A DNA stretch of 48,460 nt from Bacteroidota bacterium (GTDB lineage: Bacteria > Bacteroidota > Bacteroidia > Bacteroidales > UBA932), in assembly GCA_029567375.1 (NCBI GenBank), contig JAKQLB010000278.1, positions 1 to 48,460 of the forward strand, read 5' to 3'. Both the position numbers and the translations under genes were made by a program. Of the stretch, positions 42,316 to 48,460 are shown one piece after another. The notes below the pieces were generated by a model, which searched no databases, was not told the origin of the DNA, and worked only from the letters and a program-made list of their open reading frames with translations. Position 1 is the first letter of the stretch. Every line of letters starts with the position of its first letter.

Positions 42316-43194
42316 ATGGTAGCCAGGGAGAAAAATATCATTAGCAAGAGGCTGATACACTCTTATTTATCTTCGGTAATAAGTATCACGTTGGTATTGG
42401 TACTGGTGGGTGCTTCGGCTCTTTTCGCAGCAAATGCAGGCGAGATTTCACGTTTTTTCAAGGAAAATATGGTGGTCTCCCTGATTCTCGGCCAGTCGGT
42501 CACTGAGGAAGAGGGGCAGGAGTTGGCACGGAAGCTAACTTCGGATCCACAAGTGCTTTCCGCTGATTTTATCTCAAGGGAACAGGGCACACAGGAGATG
42601 AAGGTTCTTCTGGGAGAGGATTTTCTAAGTGTATTCGAAAGCAATCCCGTACCATTGTCCATAGATCTCCATTTGAACGGCGATATGGTTTCTCGCGATT
42701 CGCTTGTCTTCCTCAAGAGTCGCTTTCTTAAGGAACCGGCAGTGGAAGAGGTGGTTTATCAGGAGTCGCTTGTGGAGATTCTCAACGCCAATTTGCGCAA
42801 AATCGTGGCAATACTGACAGGCGTGGTAATAGTGCTGCTGTTTATCTCCTTTGTTCTAATCAACAATACGGTGCGTCTCAATGTCTACTCGCGTCGCTTT
42901 ACCATTCATACGATGCGTCTGGTAGGGGCAACACGTGCCTTTATCCGCCGTCCCCTCATGCGGCACGCACTGGTACAAGGGGCCGTTTCAGGCCTTCTTG
43001 CGGCAGGATGCATCGCAGCAGCCCTTTGGTGGGCAGGTTCGTCCAATGAGATCCTGCTGCAGATTCTTGATGAACGCATCACAGGATTTGTGTTGCTCGG
43101 GGTCTTTTTCCTGGGTATCATCATATGCCAGATTTCTGCCTTCTTTGTGGTCAATAAACTGGTTGCTATTTCAAAAGATGATTTATATTATTAA
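42316..43194 (+). CDS. ftsX: Cell division protein FtsX (permease-like)
   Basis: This 292-residue protein has the FtsX layout: TM1 (SSVISITLVLVLVGASALF), a periplasmic domain (about 40-165) with the conserved FISREQGTQEMKVLLGEDF, then three TM helices after 165 (IVAILTGVVIVLLFISFVLI and two near the C-terminus). With FtsE it controls peptidoglycan hydrolases at the septum. The start at MVAREKNI follows the promoter. DUF3098 and uppP follow closely, a gene order common in Bacteroidota. Confidence 0.93.
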   Translation: MVAREKNIISKRLIHSYLSSVISITLVLVLVGASALFAANAGEISRFFKENMVVSLILGQSVTEEEGQELARKLTSDPQVLSADFISREQGTQEMKVLLGEDFLSVFESNPVPLSIDLHLNGDMVSRDSLVFLKSRFLKEPAVEEVVYQESLVEILNANLRKIVAILTGVVIVLLFISFVLINNTVRLNVYSRRFTIHTMRLVGATRAFIRRPLMRHALVQGAVSGLLAAGCIAAALWWAGSSNEILLQILDERITGFVLLGVFFLGIIICQISAFFVVNKLVAISKDDLYY

Positions 43195-43211
43195 AAGATA
43201 AAAAGAGAGTA

Positions 43212-43457
43212 ATGAGTAATTTTTCACTTTCTCCCAAGAATGTCCGTTTTGTTCTGATAGGACTTATTGTGATGGTGGCGGGCTATATTTTGATGTCTGG
43301 AGGCGGCTCTTCCGATCCCGATGTTTTCAATCCGGAGATTTTTAATTTCAGGCGTTTGGTGATTTCACCTCTTCTGGTAATCATTGGCATTGTGATAGTC
43401 ATAGTGGCAATTATGAAAAAGCCACGTGAAGATAAGGATGACAAGGGTGGGCAATGA
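43212..43457 (+). CDS. DUF3098 small membrane protein
   Basis: This 81-residue protein has two TM helices (VRFVLIGLIVMVAGYILMSGG and LVISPLLVIIGIVIVIVAIM, each quoted in part) and a charged tail. The linker SDPDVFNPEIFNFRRLVISP is characteristic of DUF3098, found between ftsX and uppP in this phylum. Function unknown; its place suggests an envelope or division role. It overlaps uppP by 4 bp (ATGA). Confidence 0.88.
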   Translation: MSNFSLSPKNVRFVLIGLIVMVAGYILMSGGGSSDPDVFNPEIFNFRRLVISPLLVIIGIVIVIVAIMKKPREDKDDKGGQ

Positions 43458-44260
43458 GTTGGTTTGAAGCGATAATTCTGGGTCTTATCCAGGGCTTGAC
43501 CGAGTTTCTGCCGGTAAGCAGCAGTGGTCACCTGATAATCGCAAAGGAGCTTTTCGGCATCGAAACGCATGATTTGAGTTTTGAGGTGGTGGTGCATGCA
43601 GCCACTGTACTGAGTACTATCGTCGTGTTTCGCAAATATATATGGGAATTGCTCCGCAGTCTGTTTAAGTTCGAATACAATGAGCAGACCAGGTACATTT
43701 TGTTGATACTGGTTTCCATGATTCCCGTTATGATCGTCGGTTTTTTCTTCAAGAGTTACGTTGAGGAGCTCTTTGGTTCGGGTTTGTTGGTTGTGGGTCT
43801 GGCACTGATGCTCACCGCATTATTGCTCATTCTAAGTGAGAGTCTCAATCGCCGTAGCGACAGTAAGGCGCAGCAGGGGCAACCTGTCGGTTGGAAGTCT
43901 GCCATTTGGATGGGTGTTGCACAGGCGGTTGCGGTAATACCCGGCCTTTCGCGCTCCGGCTCGACTATAGCCACGGGTCTGATATGCGGTGTAAGCAGAG
44001 AACAGGTGACAAGGTTCTCCTTTTTGATGGTACTCATTCCCGTTTTGGGAGAGGCCTTCCTTGAACTTGTAGGAGGTGGATTCGCTGCCTCCTCTTCTGC
44101 AGGTGAACTCCAGTTGCTGTTGGGTTTTATTTCAGCTTTCCTTTCAGGCCTTTTCGCATGCAAAGTGATGATTGCAATAGTGCAGAAAGCCCGTCTTAAG
44201 TGGTTTGCGCTCTATTGCGCCATTGTGGGTATTGCCTGTGTCGTGTCTAATCTGTTTTGA
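43454..44260 (+). CDS. uppP: Undecaprenyl-diphosphatase (UppP/BacA)
   Basis: This 268-residue polytopic enzyme recycles undecaprenyl pyrophosphate, the lipid carrier for peptidoglycan and O-antigen. The two active-site regions are clear: GLTEFLPVSSSGHLII near the N-terminus and PGLSRSGSTIATGL near residue 165. The start overlaps DUF3098 by ATGA, and its TGA shares one base with the lpxH ATG (TGATG), so three genes are translationally coupled. Confidence 0.96.
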   Translation: MSWFEAIILGLIQGLTEFLPVSSSGHLIIAKELFGIETHDLSFEVVVHAATVLSTIVVFRKYIWELLRSLFKFEYNEQTRYILLILVSMIPVMIVGFFFKSYVEELFGSGLLVVGLALMLTALLLILSESLNRRSDSKAQQGQPVGWKSAIWMGVAQAVAVIPGLSRSGSTIATGLICGVSREQVTRFSFLMVLIPVLGEAFLELVGGGFAASSSAGELQLLLGFISAFLSGLFACKVMIAIVQKARLKWFALYCAIVGIACVVSNLF

Positions 44261-45015
44261 TGGGAGAGCCGCTTCATATATTTGTATCGGATGTTCATCT
44301 GGGGATCAATGACGTTTCTGCAGAGGCACGCGAAGCTCGTTTTCTCGATTTTTTGAGAAATCTGCCGGAGGAGACAGTCGAACTCTACCTGCTGGGTGAT
44401 ATTTTTGATTTTTGGGTGGAATATCGTGACGTGGTACCGCGTTCTTCGATTCGTGTGCTGGGAGAACTGGCAGCTTTGAGTGACCGCGGTGTAAAAATTT
44501 ATTTTTTTACCGGCAATCATGACTACTGGCTCACAGACTACCTGCGGGATGAAATAGGCATGGAGATTGTCCGGGAGTCGCTTGTTGTAAAGGAAATCGC
44601 AGGCAGACGTGTCTGTATGGGACATGGAGATGGACTCGGATGTCGCAACCCCTTCACCAGGTTGCTTTTCTCCGCCATAAGAAATAAATTGCTCGTATTT
44701 CTGCTCAAATCCGTCCATCCCCGGCTGATATTCAGATGGGCTCACAAATGGTCTTCATCGAGTCGTAACTACAGTAATATGAGCAAATATATTTTCAAAG
44801 GCAAGGATTCGGACCTCTACAAATATCTCTGTAAATACGGAGAAGATAAGGGGATAGATTGCTATGTCATCGGTCACGTACATTCACAGATGGAGATTGA
44901 AGTGGAAAGCGGAGGAACCCTTTATCTTTTGGGCGATTGGGCTGAAGAAGCATCTTCCCTGAATCTCTCCGGAACGTATATCGGCTTTGGGGCCTGTCCG
45001 AATATACCAAAGTAG
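44260..45015 (+). CDS. lpxH: UDP-2,3-diacylglucosamine diphosphatase
   Basis: This 251-residue metallophosphoesterase produces lipid X in lipid A synthesis. Metal ligands appear in order: FVSDVHLG, LLGDIFDFW, TGNHDYW, CMGHGDGLG and VIGHVHSQME. ATG 44260 is taken as start; a TTG one codon earlier is less likely. After LGDW the last 25 residues look unlike the C-termini I recall, and this stretch is read from the antisense of the end of the DUF4294 gene (94-bp convergent overlap). The catalytic part is complete. Confidence 0.93.
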   Translation: MGEPLHIFVSDVHLGINDVSAEAREARFLDFLRNLPEETVELYLLGDIFDFWVEYRDVVPRSSIRVLGELAALSDRGVKIYFFTGNHDYWLTDYLRDEIGMEIVRESLVVKEIAGRRVCMGHGDGLGCRNPFTRLLFSAIRNKLLVFLLKSVHPRLIFRWAHKWSSSSRNYSNMSKYIFKGKDSDLYKYLCKYGEDKGIDCYVIGHVHSQMEIEVESGGTLYLLGDWAEEASSLNLSGTYIGFGACPNIPK

Positions 45016-45620
45016 AGTTCTTCAAACTCACCTCTTTCCCAGTATTCGACAAGCTCTTCCAGATCTTTGTCCTCACCGAAACGGTCGTAAGATCTTTTGA
45101 GGTCACCCTTGAGTAATTTTGCGATGCCTTGCCAGAATCCGGCGGTTGCACCGGAGAAGAAGTGTTTTATTATATAATAGGGAGTCATTCCTACCTCCCT
45201 ATCTATGAGGCGTATCATCATTAATCCCTGTTTGAGGGTGAGATTTCTGAAAATGGGGTCAAACTCCTTGATCAGATCATCTTTCATCTTATTGAGATAT
45301 CTGTCCTGCTTGCGTTTGGACATGTTATCAGTAACGAAGAGAGAGTCGGTCTCTCTTATTACCCTGCTCACAAGCAATGCGTAGGGGTAGGCCCTGCTGA
45401 AATTGTAAACCCTTTTGTAATATTTGGTCCACTCACGTTTACTCATTGTCTGTCGTGGATGGATGACTGCCGGCATAATTTCATCCACAAATACAGTGTC
45501 CTTTCCTTCAATTACATACTGCATCACATGTCCTTTCTGGGCGCTGGCCTCCGACGTTGTCAGAAGCAAGAGAAACAGCATAATGAGCGCTGAAAAGGAT
45601 ATATTACGGATTTTTTTCAC
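44922..45620 (-). CDS. DUF4294 exported protein
   Basis: This 232-residue protein has a signal peptide (KKIRNISF, a hydrophobic core, SEASAQ). The DUF4294 body has VIEGKDTVFVDEIMP and KREWTKYYKRVYNFSRAYPYA, continuing with Lys/Arg-rich helices and RLIDREVGMTPYYIIK. Function is unknown. The start is GTG at 45620, needed to keep the positive n-region of the signal peptide. The promoter -7 box ends only 4 bases before it, so the mRNA may be leaderless. The gene's 3' end overlaps lpxH on the opposite strand. Confidence 0.9.
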   Translation of the reverse strand: MKKIRNISFSALIMLFLLLLTTSEASAQKGHVMQYVIEGKDTVFVDEIMPAVIHPRQTMSKREWTKYYKRVYNFSRAYPYALLVSRVIRETDSLFVTDNMSKRKQDRYLNKMKDDLIKEFDPIFRNLTLKQGLMMIRLIDREVGMTPYYIIKHFFSGATAGFWQGIAKLLKGDLKRSYDRFGEDKDLEELVEYWERGEFEELYFGIFGQAPKPIYVPERFREDASSAQSPKR

Positions 45621-45624
45621 GATG

Positions 45625-45632
45625 CAAATGTA
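45625..45632 (-). promoter_or_regulatory. -7 box of the DUF4294 gene, very close to its start
   Basis: The minus strand reads TACATTTG, then CATC, then the GTG start codon. Typical spacing puts transcription start at or next to GTG. Confidence 0.55.
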
Positions 45633-45651
45633 GTAAAAACGAAATATTGTC

Positions 45652-45659
45652 TATCTTTG
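45652..45659 (+). promoter_or_regulatory. -7 box of the gltS-like gene, deciding its start
   Basis: TATCTTTG places transcription start near 45666. The in-frame ATG at 45647 is inside the promoter, so ATG 45686 is chosen. No clear -33. Confidence 0.55.
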
Positions 45660-45685
45660 GCAGACATAAATGCAATATAAGTGCC

Positions 45686-47074
45686 ATGTTCAATCTAGCT
45701 AATTACACGCCATGGGTCTTATTTACCGATCTCGGTATCATACTGGGCCTTCTTTTGATAGGTAAGATTATCAGAGTCAAAGTTAAACTCGTGCAGAAAC
45801 TTTTCATTCCGCCCAGTCTCTTAGCGGGTCTTCTTGGCCTGATATTCGGCCCCAATGGTTTGGGCTGGCTGCCCTTGTCAAATTTCATCTCTGTCTATCC
45901 GGCGGTGCTGATAGCTGTGGTCTTTGGAGCTCTTCCGCTTTCGTCTCCGAAGTTTAAGATGAAGGAGGTGGCAGGCCGCGTCGGTCCGATGTGGGCCTAT
46001 TCTCAGTTGGGAATGCTCATACAGTGGTCAGTTATGGGTCTTTTCGGTTTGTGGGTGCTCAAGTGGATATGGCCAAATCTCCACGATGCGTTCGGAGTTA
46101 TGCTGCCCACCGGTTTTTATGGTGGACATGGTACTGCTGCAGCCATCGGAGCTGCATTTGACGGTCTTGGATGGGATGAAGCTGCCTCCCTCGGCATGAC
46201 TACTGCTACTGTAGGTATAATACTGGCCATCGTCGGAGGTCTGTTCTTCATCAAGATGGCAGCTCGAAAAGGTCACACCTCTTATATTGTGGACTTTGCC
46301 GAACTGCCTCAGGAGTTGCGTAGCGGCCTTCTTCCCAAGGAGAAAAGAGAGCCTTCCGGTGAGATCACTACTTCTCCGATTTCGGTCGATTCGCTCACAT
46401 TTCATCTGGGACTAGTAGTGCTTGCAGCATTTGGCGGTTATATGATAAGTCAGGGAGTTAAAATGTGGTATCCTAAACTTGAGCTACCCATCTTCAGTTG
46501 TGCATTCATTGTGGGACTGGTCCTCAAGAAGATTTTTGATGCCACAAAGGTATCTCAATATATTGATCCCAAAACAACCGGTTCCATCAGTAGTGCTGCT
46601 ACAGATCTACTTGTGGCTTTCGGAGTAGCTTCCATTAAACTCGGTGTAGTACTAAAATATGCTGTTCCTCTTATTGTGTTGATTGTCGTTGGAATAGGTT
46701 TGACTGTCTTTATGGTATTCTACTTTGGTCGTCACCTCCACCGTAAGGATTGGTTTGAGAAGTCCATTTTTGCCTGGGGATGGTGGACGGGAACAATGGC
46801 AATGGGTATTGCTTTGTTGAGGATCGTAGATCCCAAGATGATGAGTAAGGCACTGGATGATTATGCTCTGGCATATCTCCCTTGTGCTCCGGTCGAAATC
46901 CTGCTGATTACCATCGTGCCGATAATGTTTACCGCCGGACAGGGTGCCTGGCTGATGCTGATTTGTCTGGCAATCTCAGCTGTTTTGCTTTTCCTGGCAT
47001 CGAGGTTGAAATGGTGGATTCCTACGAAGGATCTACAGCCTGGTAGGGGCCAACAAACGGTATCTAATGAATAA
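45686..47074 (+). CDS. Sodium/glutamate symporter (GltS/ESS family)
   Basis: This 462-residue protein with about 12 hydrophobic segments is of the ESS type. Recognisable blocks are LFIPPSLLAGLLGLIFGPNG near the N-terminus and GFYGGHGTAAAIGAAFDGLGW with its Gly-rich re-entrant loop near residue 150; a second Gly-rich region (AWGWWTGTMAMGIALLR) lies in the other half. Family members import glutamate with sodium; substrate here is inferred. It is longer than E. coli GltS (401). The stop overlaps the M19 dipeptidase start by 8 bp, so dipeptide cleavage and amino acid uptake may be co-expressed. Confidence 0.9.
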   Translation: MFNLANYTPWVLFTDLGIILGLLLIGKIIRVKVKLVQKLFIPPSLLAGLLGLIFGPNGLGWLPLSNFISVYPAVLIAVVFGALPLSSPKFKMKEVAGRVGPMWAYSQLGMLIQWSVMGLFGLWVLKWIWPNLHDAFGVMLPTGFYGGHGTAAAIGAAFDGLGWDEAASLGMTTATVGIILAIVGGLFFIKMAARKGHTSYIVDFAELPQELRSGLLPKEKREPSGEITTSPISVDSLTFHLGLVVLAAFGGYMISQGVKMWYPKLELPIFSCAFIVGLVLKKIFDATKVSQYIDPKTTGSISSAATDLLVAFGVASIKLGVVLKYAVPLIVLIVVGIGLTVFMVFYFGRHLHRKDWFEKSIFAWGWWTGTMAMGIALLRIVDPKMMSKALDDYALAYLPCAPVEILLITIVPIMFTAGQGAWLMLICLAISAVLLFLASRLKWWIPTKDLQPGRGQQTVSNE

Positions 47075-48161
47075 TATAAGAATTCTGGGAGTTGCAGCCA
47101 TCCTTTTGGCTGCAATTTCCTTTCAAACATCTGCACAGGAGGATACTGCACTGCTTAAACGGGCAGAGCAGCTTCATCGCGAAATGTTTTCAATTGACAC
47201 CCATAACGATGCCATCGTCAAATATACACATCCCTGGCGATCTGATGCGGGAGATCGTACCCAAGTAACTTTTCCCAAGATGAAGGAGGGAGGACTCGAT
47301 GCGGCCCTTTTTGCGGTCTTTCTCTCTCAAGGACCACGCAATGAAAATGCGTACGACAGCGTGATGGCCTACACGGTCAGGGAAATGGATTTTTTTAAAA
47401 CCTATGTGGCAGAACATAGCTCCGAGGCAGGCATTGCCTATCATTCATCGGACTTTTGGCATCTCAAACGGCAAGGTAAATCAATAGTGATGTTTGCTCT
47501 CGAAAATGGCTACGGCATCGGCACCGATCTGCTCAATGTCGAACGTCTCTACAATCTTGGGGTGAGAGCAATCACTCTTACCCACAATTATAACAATGAT
47601 GTCGCAGACTCCTCACGTGACACTATTGCCGAGTGGCACGGGCTCTCTCCATTCGGATATCAGGTAGTGGAGGAGATGAACCGTCTGGGTATGATAGTTG
47701 ATGTCTCTCACACTTCCACAGAGACGCTTTACGATTGTCTTGAGCACAGCAAGGCACCTATCATCGCCAGCCATTCCAGTGTCAGGGCAATTAAGGATAT
47801 ACCTCGCAATCTTACTGATGAAGAGATATGTGCCATTGCTGACAAGAGTGGCTTGATACAGGTAGCTACCGGTCGCTGGTGTCTCTCGGATCTGCCAAGA
47901 GAGCAGGTTAACATTTCAGTCTTCTGTGATCATGTTGACCATGTGCGCAATCTTGTCGGAGCCGATCACGTAGGGATTGGTACTGATTTTGACGGCGGCG
48001 GGGGAATGGTCGGTTTTGAAGATGTGTCTAAAATGAAATATGTCACTGTCGAACTGCTCCGTCGCGGATGGCCTGAAAAGGATATCCGTAAATTCTGGGG
48101 AGAAAATTTCCTGAGGGTCCTCAGAGAAGTGGAAAAAATTTCACGACAAATCAACCATTGA
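47067..48161 (+). CDS. Membrane dipeptidase (M19, renal dipeptidase family), exported
   Basis: This 364-residue zinc enzyme has a signal peptide (MNNIRILGVAAILLAAISFQTSAQ). Metal and active-site motifs follow family order: SIDTHNDAI (His46, Asp48), FALENGYGIG (bridging Glu), TLTHNYNND, VDVSHTSTET (His), IIASHSSVRAI (His) and GIGTDFDGGGG (Asp). M19 enzymes cleave a wide range of dipeptides. An exported copy would hydrolyse dipeptides released by DPP enzymes such as the S9 peptidases in this window; that link is inferred. It overlaps the GltS-like gene by 8 bp. Confidence 0.94.
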   Translation: MNNIRILGVAAILLAAISFQTSAQEDTALLKRAEQLHREMFSIDTHNDAIVKYTHPWRSDAGDRTQVTFPKMKEGGLDAALFAVFLSQGPRNENAYDSVMAYTVREMDFFKTYVAEHSSEAGIAYHSSDFWHLKRQGKSIVMFALENGYGIGTDLLNVERLYNLGVRAITLTHNYNNDVADSSRDTIAEWHGLSPFGYQVVEEMNRLGMIVDVSHTSTETLYDCLEHSKAPIIASHSSVRAIKDIPRNLTDEEICAIADKSGLIQVATGRWCLSDLPREQVNISVFCDHVDHVRNLVGADHVGIGTDFDGGGGMVGFEDVSKMKYVTVELLRRGWPEKDIRKFWGENFLRVLREVEKISRQINH

Positions 48162-48274
48162 TTGTCGAAAATGTTCGTTTTCCATTTCGTTTCATTTTTG
48201 TAATAGGCTGGTTTCCGAGGATTTAGCTATCAATTTTTTCGGTCGAAAGTTATGCAGTTTTTTTATCAAAATAA

Positions 48275-48304
48275 TTTGCATTTCAAATATTTTGACTATC
48301 TTTG
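48275..48304 (+). promoter_or_regulatory. Promoter of rplP
   Basis: TTTG (48275-48278), an 18-base spacer and TATCTTTG (48297-48304) fit the consensus, giving a leader of about 65-70 bases. The 110 bases before it, after the dipeptidase stop, show no gene or clear terminator. A dedicated promoter here makes rplP the first gene of its unit. Confidence 0.75.
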
Positions 48305-48379
48305 CAACCCGTGATTTATGTATCGATTCATGTAAGTTGCTGGAAGACAAGAGTTTAGAAATATTTAAGCTATAAAAAA

Positions 48380-48460
48380 ATGTTACAACCGAAAAAAACC
48401 AAATTTAGAAGGCAGCAGAAAGGTCGCATGAAAGGTGTTGCCCAGCGTGGCAACCAGTTG
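48380..48460 (+). CDS. rplP: 50S ribosomal protein L16, N-terminal 27 codons (runs off right edge)
   Basis: The 27 codons read [20 protein letters not shown] and onward, the conserved start of bacterial L16, a protein at the peptidyl-transferase and A-site region of the large subunit. In the usual S10 operon rplP follows rpsC within a few bases. Here the upstream neighbour is an M19 dipeptidase and a promoter stands in between. The gene is cut only by the window edge. Confidence 0.95.
   Translation, partial: MLQPKKTKFRRQQKGRMKGVAQRGNQL

Noticed and set aside
1-48460. Prophage, integrative element or tRNA genes
   Set aside because: No integrase, transposase, capsid, relaxase or tRNA-like cloverleaf was seen in any intergenic space.

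Overview
The window reads as chromosomal DNA from a Bacteroidales-type Bacteroidota bacterium. Promoters repeatedly fit the phylum-specific pattern TTTG-N18-20-TAnnTTTG, Shine-Dalgarno sites are mostly absent, and there is a SusC/SusD pair, TonB receptors with carboxypeptidase-like N-domains, and several families largely confined to this phylum (DUF4270, DUF4294, DUF4876, DUF6850, DUF3098). Genus and family cannot be set from this sequence alone. No tRNA, rRNA, integrase, transposase, phage or CRISPR-Cas genes were seen.

Layout, left to right. (1) The first 36 codons of ribosomal protein L3 run off the left edge on the minus strand behind their own promoter. Three AT-rich orphan genes (333-2341) follow. 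(2) An AspT/YidE-type transporter (2445-4115, minus). (3) A minus-strand operon with one recognisable promoter at 16501-16530 and a terminator at 4188-4218: C25 (gingipain-like) protease, TonB-dependent receptor, DUF4876 lipoprotein, DUF6850 outer-membrane barrel, and two more C25 proteases whose genes overlap. (4) A plus-strand peptidase block: S9 peptidase (in-frame TAG), DPP5-like S9 peptidase, M24 Xaa-Pro aminopeptidase (5-bp duplication frameshift), C1B aminopeptidase, DUF456 protein. (5) A SusC/SusD pair with 32-bp tandem repeats in front of it. (6) Housekeeping genes: lpxK, dus, pfkA, rplM-rpsI-rpsB-tsf, purN, acpP-fabF, DUF4270 and a GT5-like gene, ftsX-DUF3098-uppP-lpxH, DUF4294. (7) A GltS-type symporter overlapping an M19 dipeptidase. 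(8) The first 27 codons of ribosomal protein L16 at the right edge, on the plus strand behind their own promoter.

The genes suggest a peptide-based economy. Secreted C25, S9, M24, C1B and M19 peptidases could degrade proteins stepwise to di-, tripeptides and amino acids. Two TonB-type outer-membrane importers could take up products, and the GltS and AspT-like carriers could move acidic amino acids. The sequence does not show that these parts act together, except inside the C25 operon, where tight spacing and overlap support co-expression.

The strongest unusual signals are: the C25/TonB/DUF4876/DUF6850 operon; the position of rplC and rplP, normally in one S10 operon, in divergent orientation at opposite ends of the window; two neighbouring peptidase genes each broken by one simple lesion; and a composite family of 7-bp-period intergenic repeats, one copy of which supplies the stop codon of purN.
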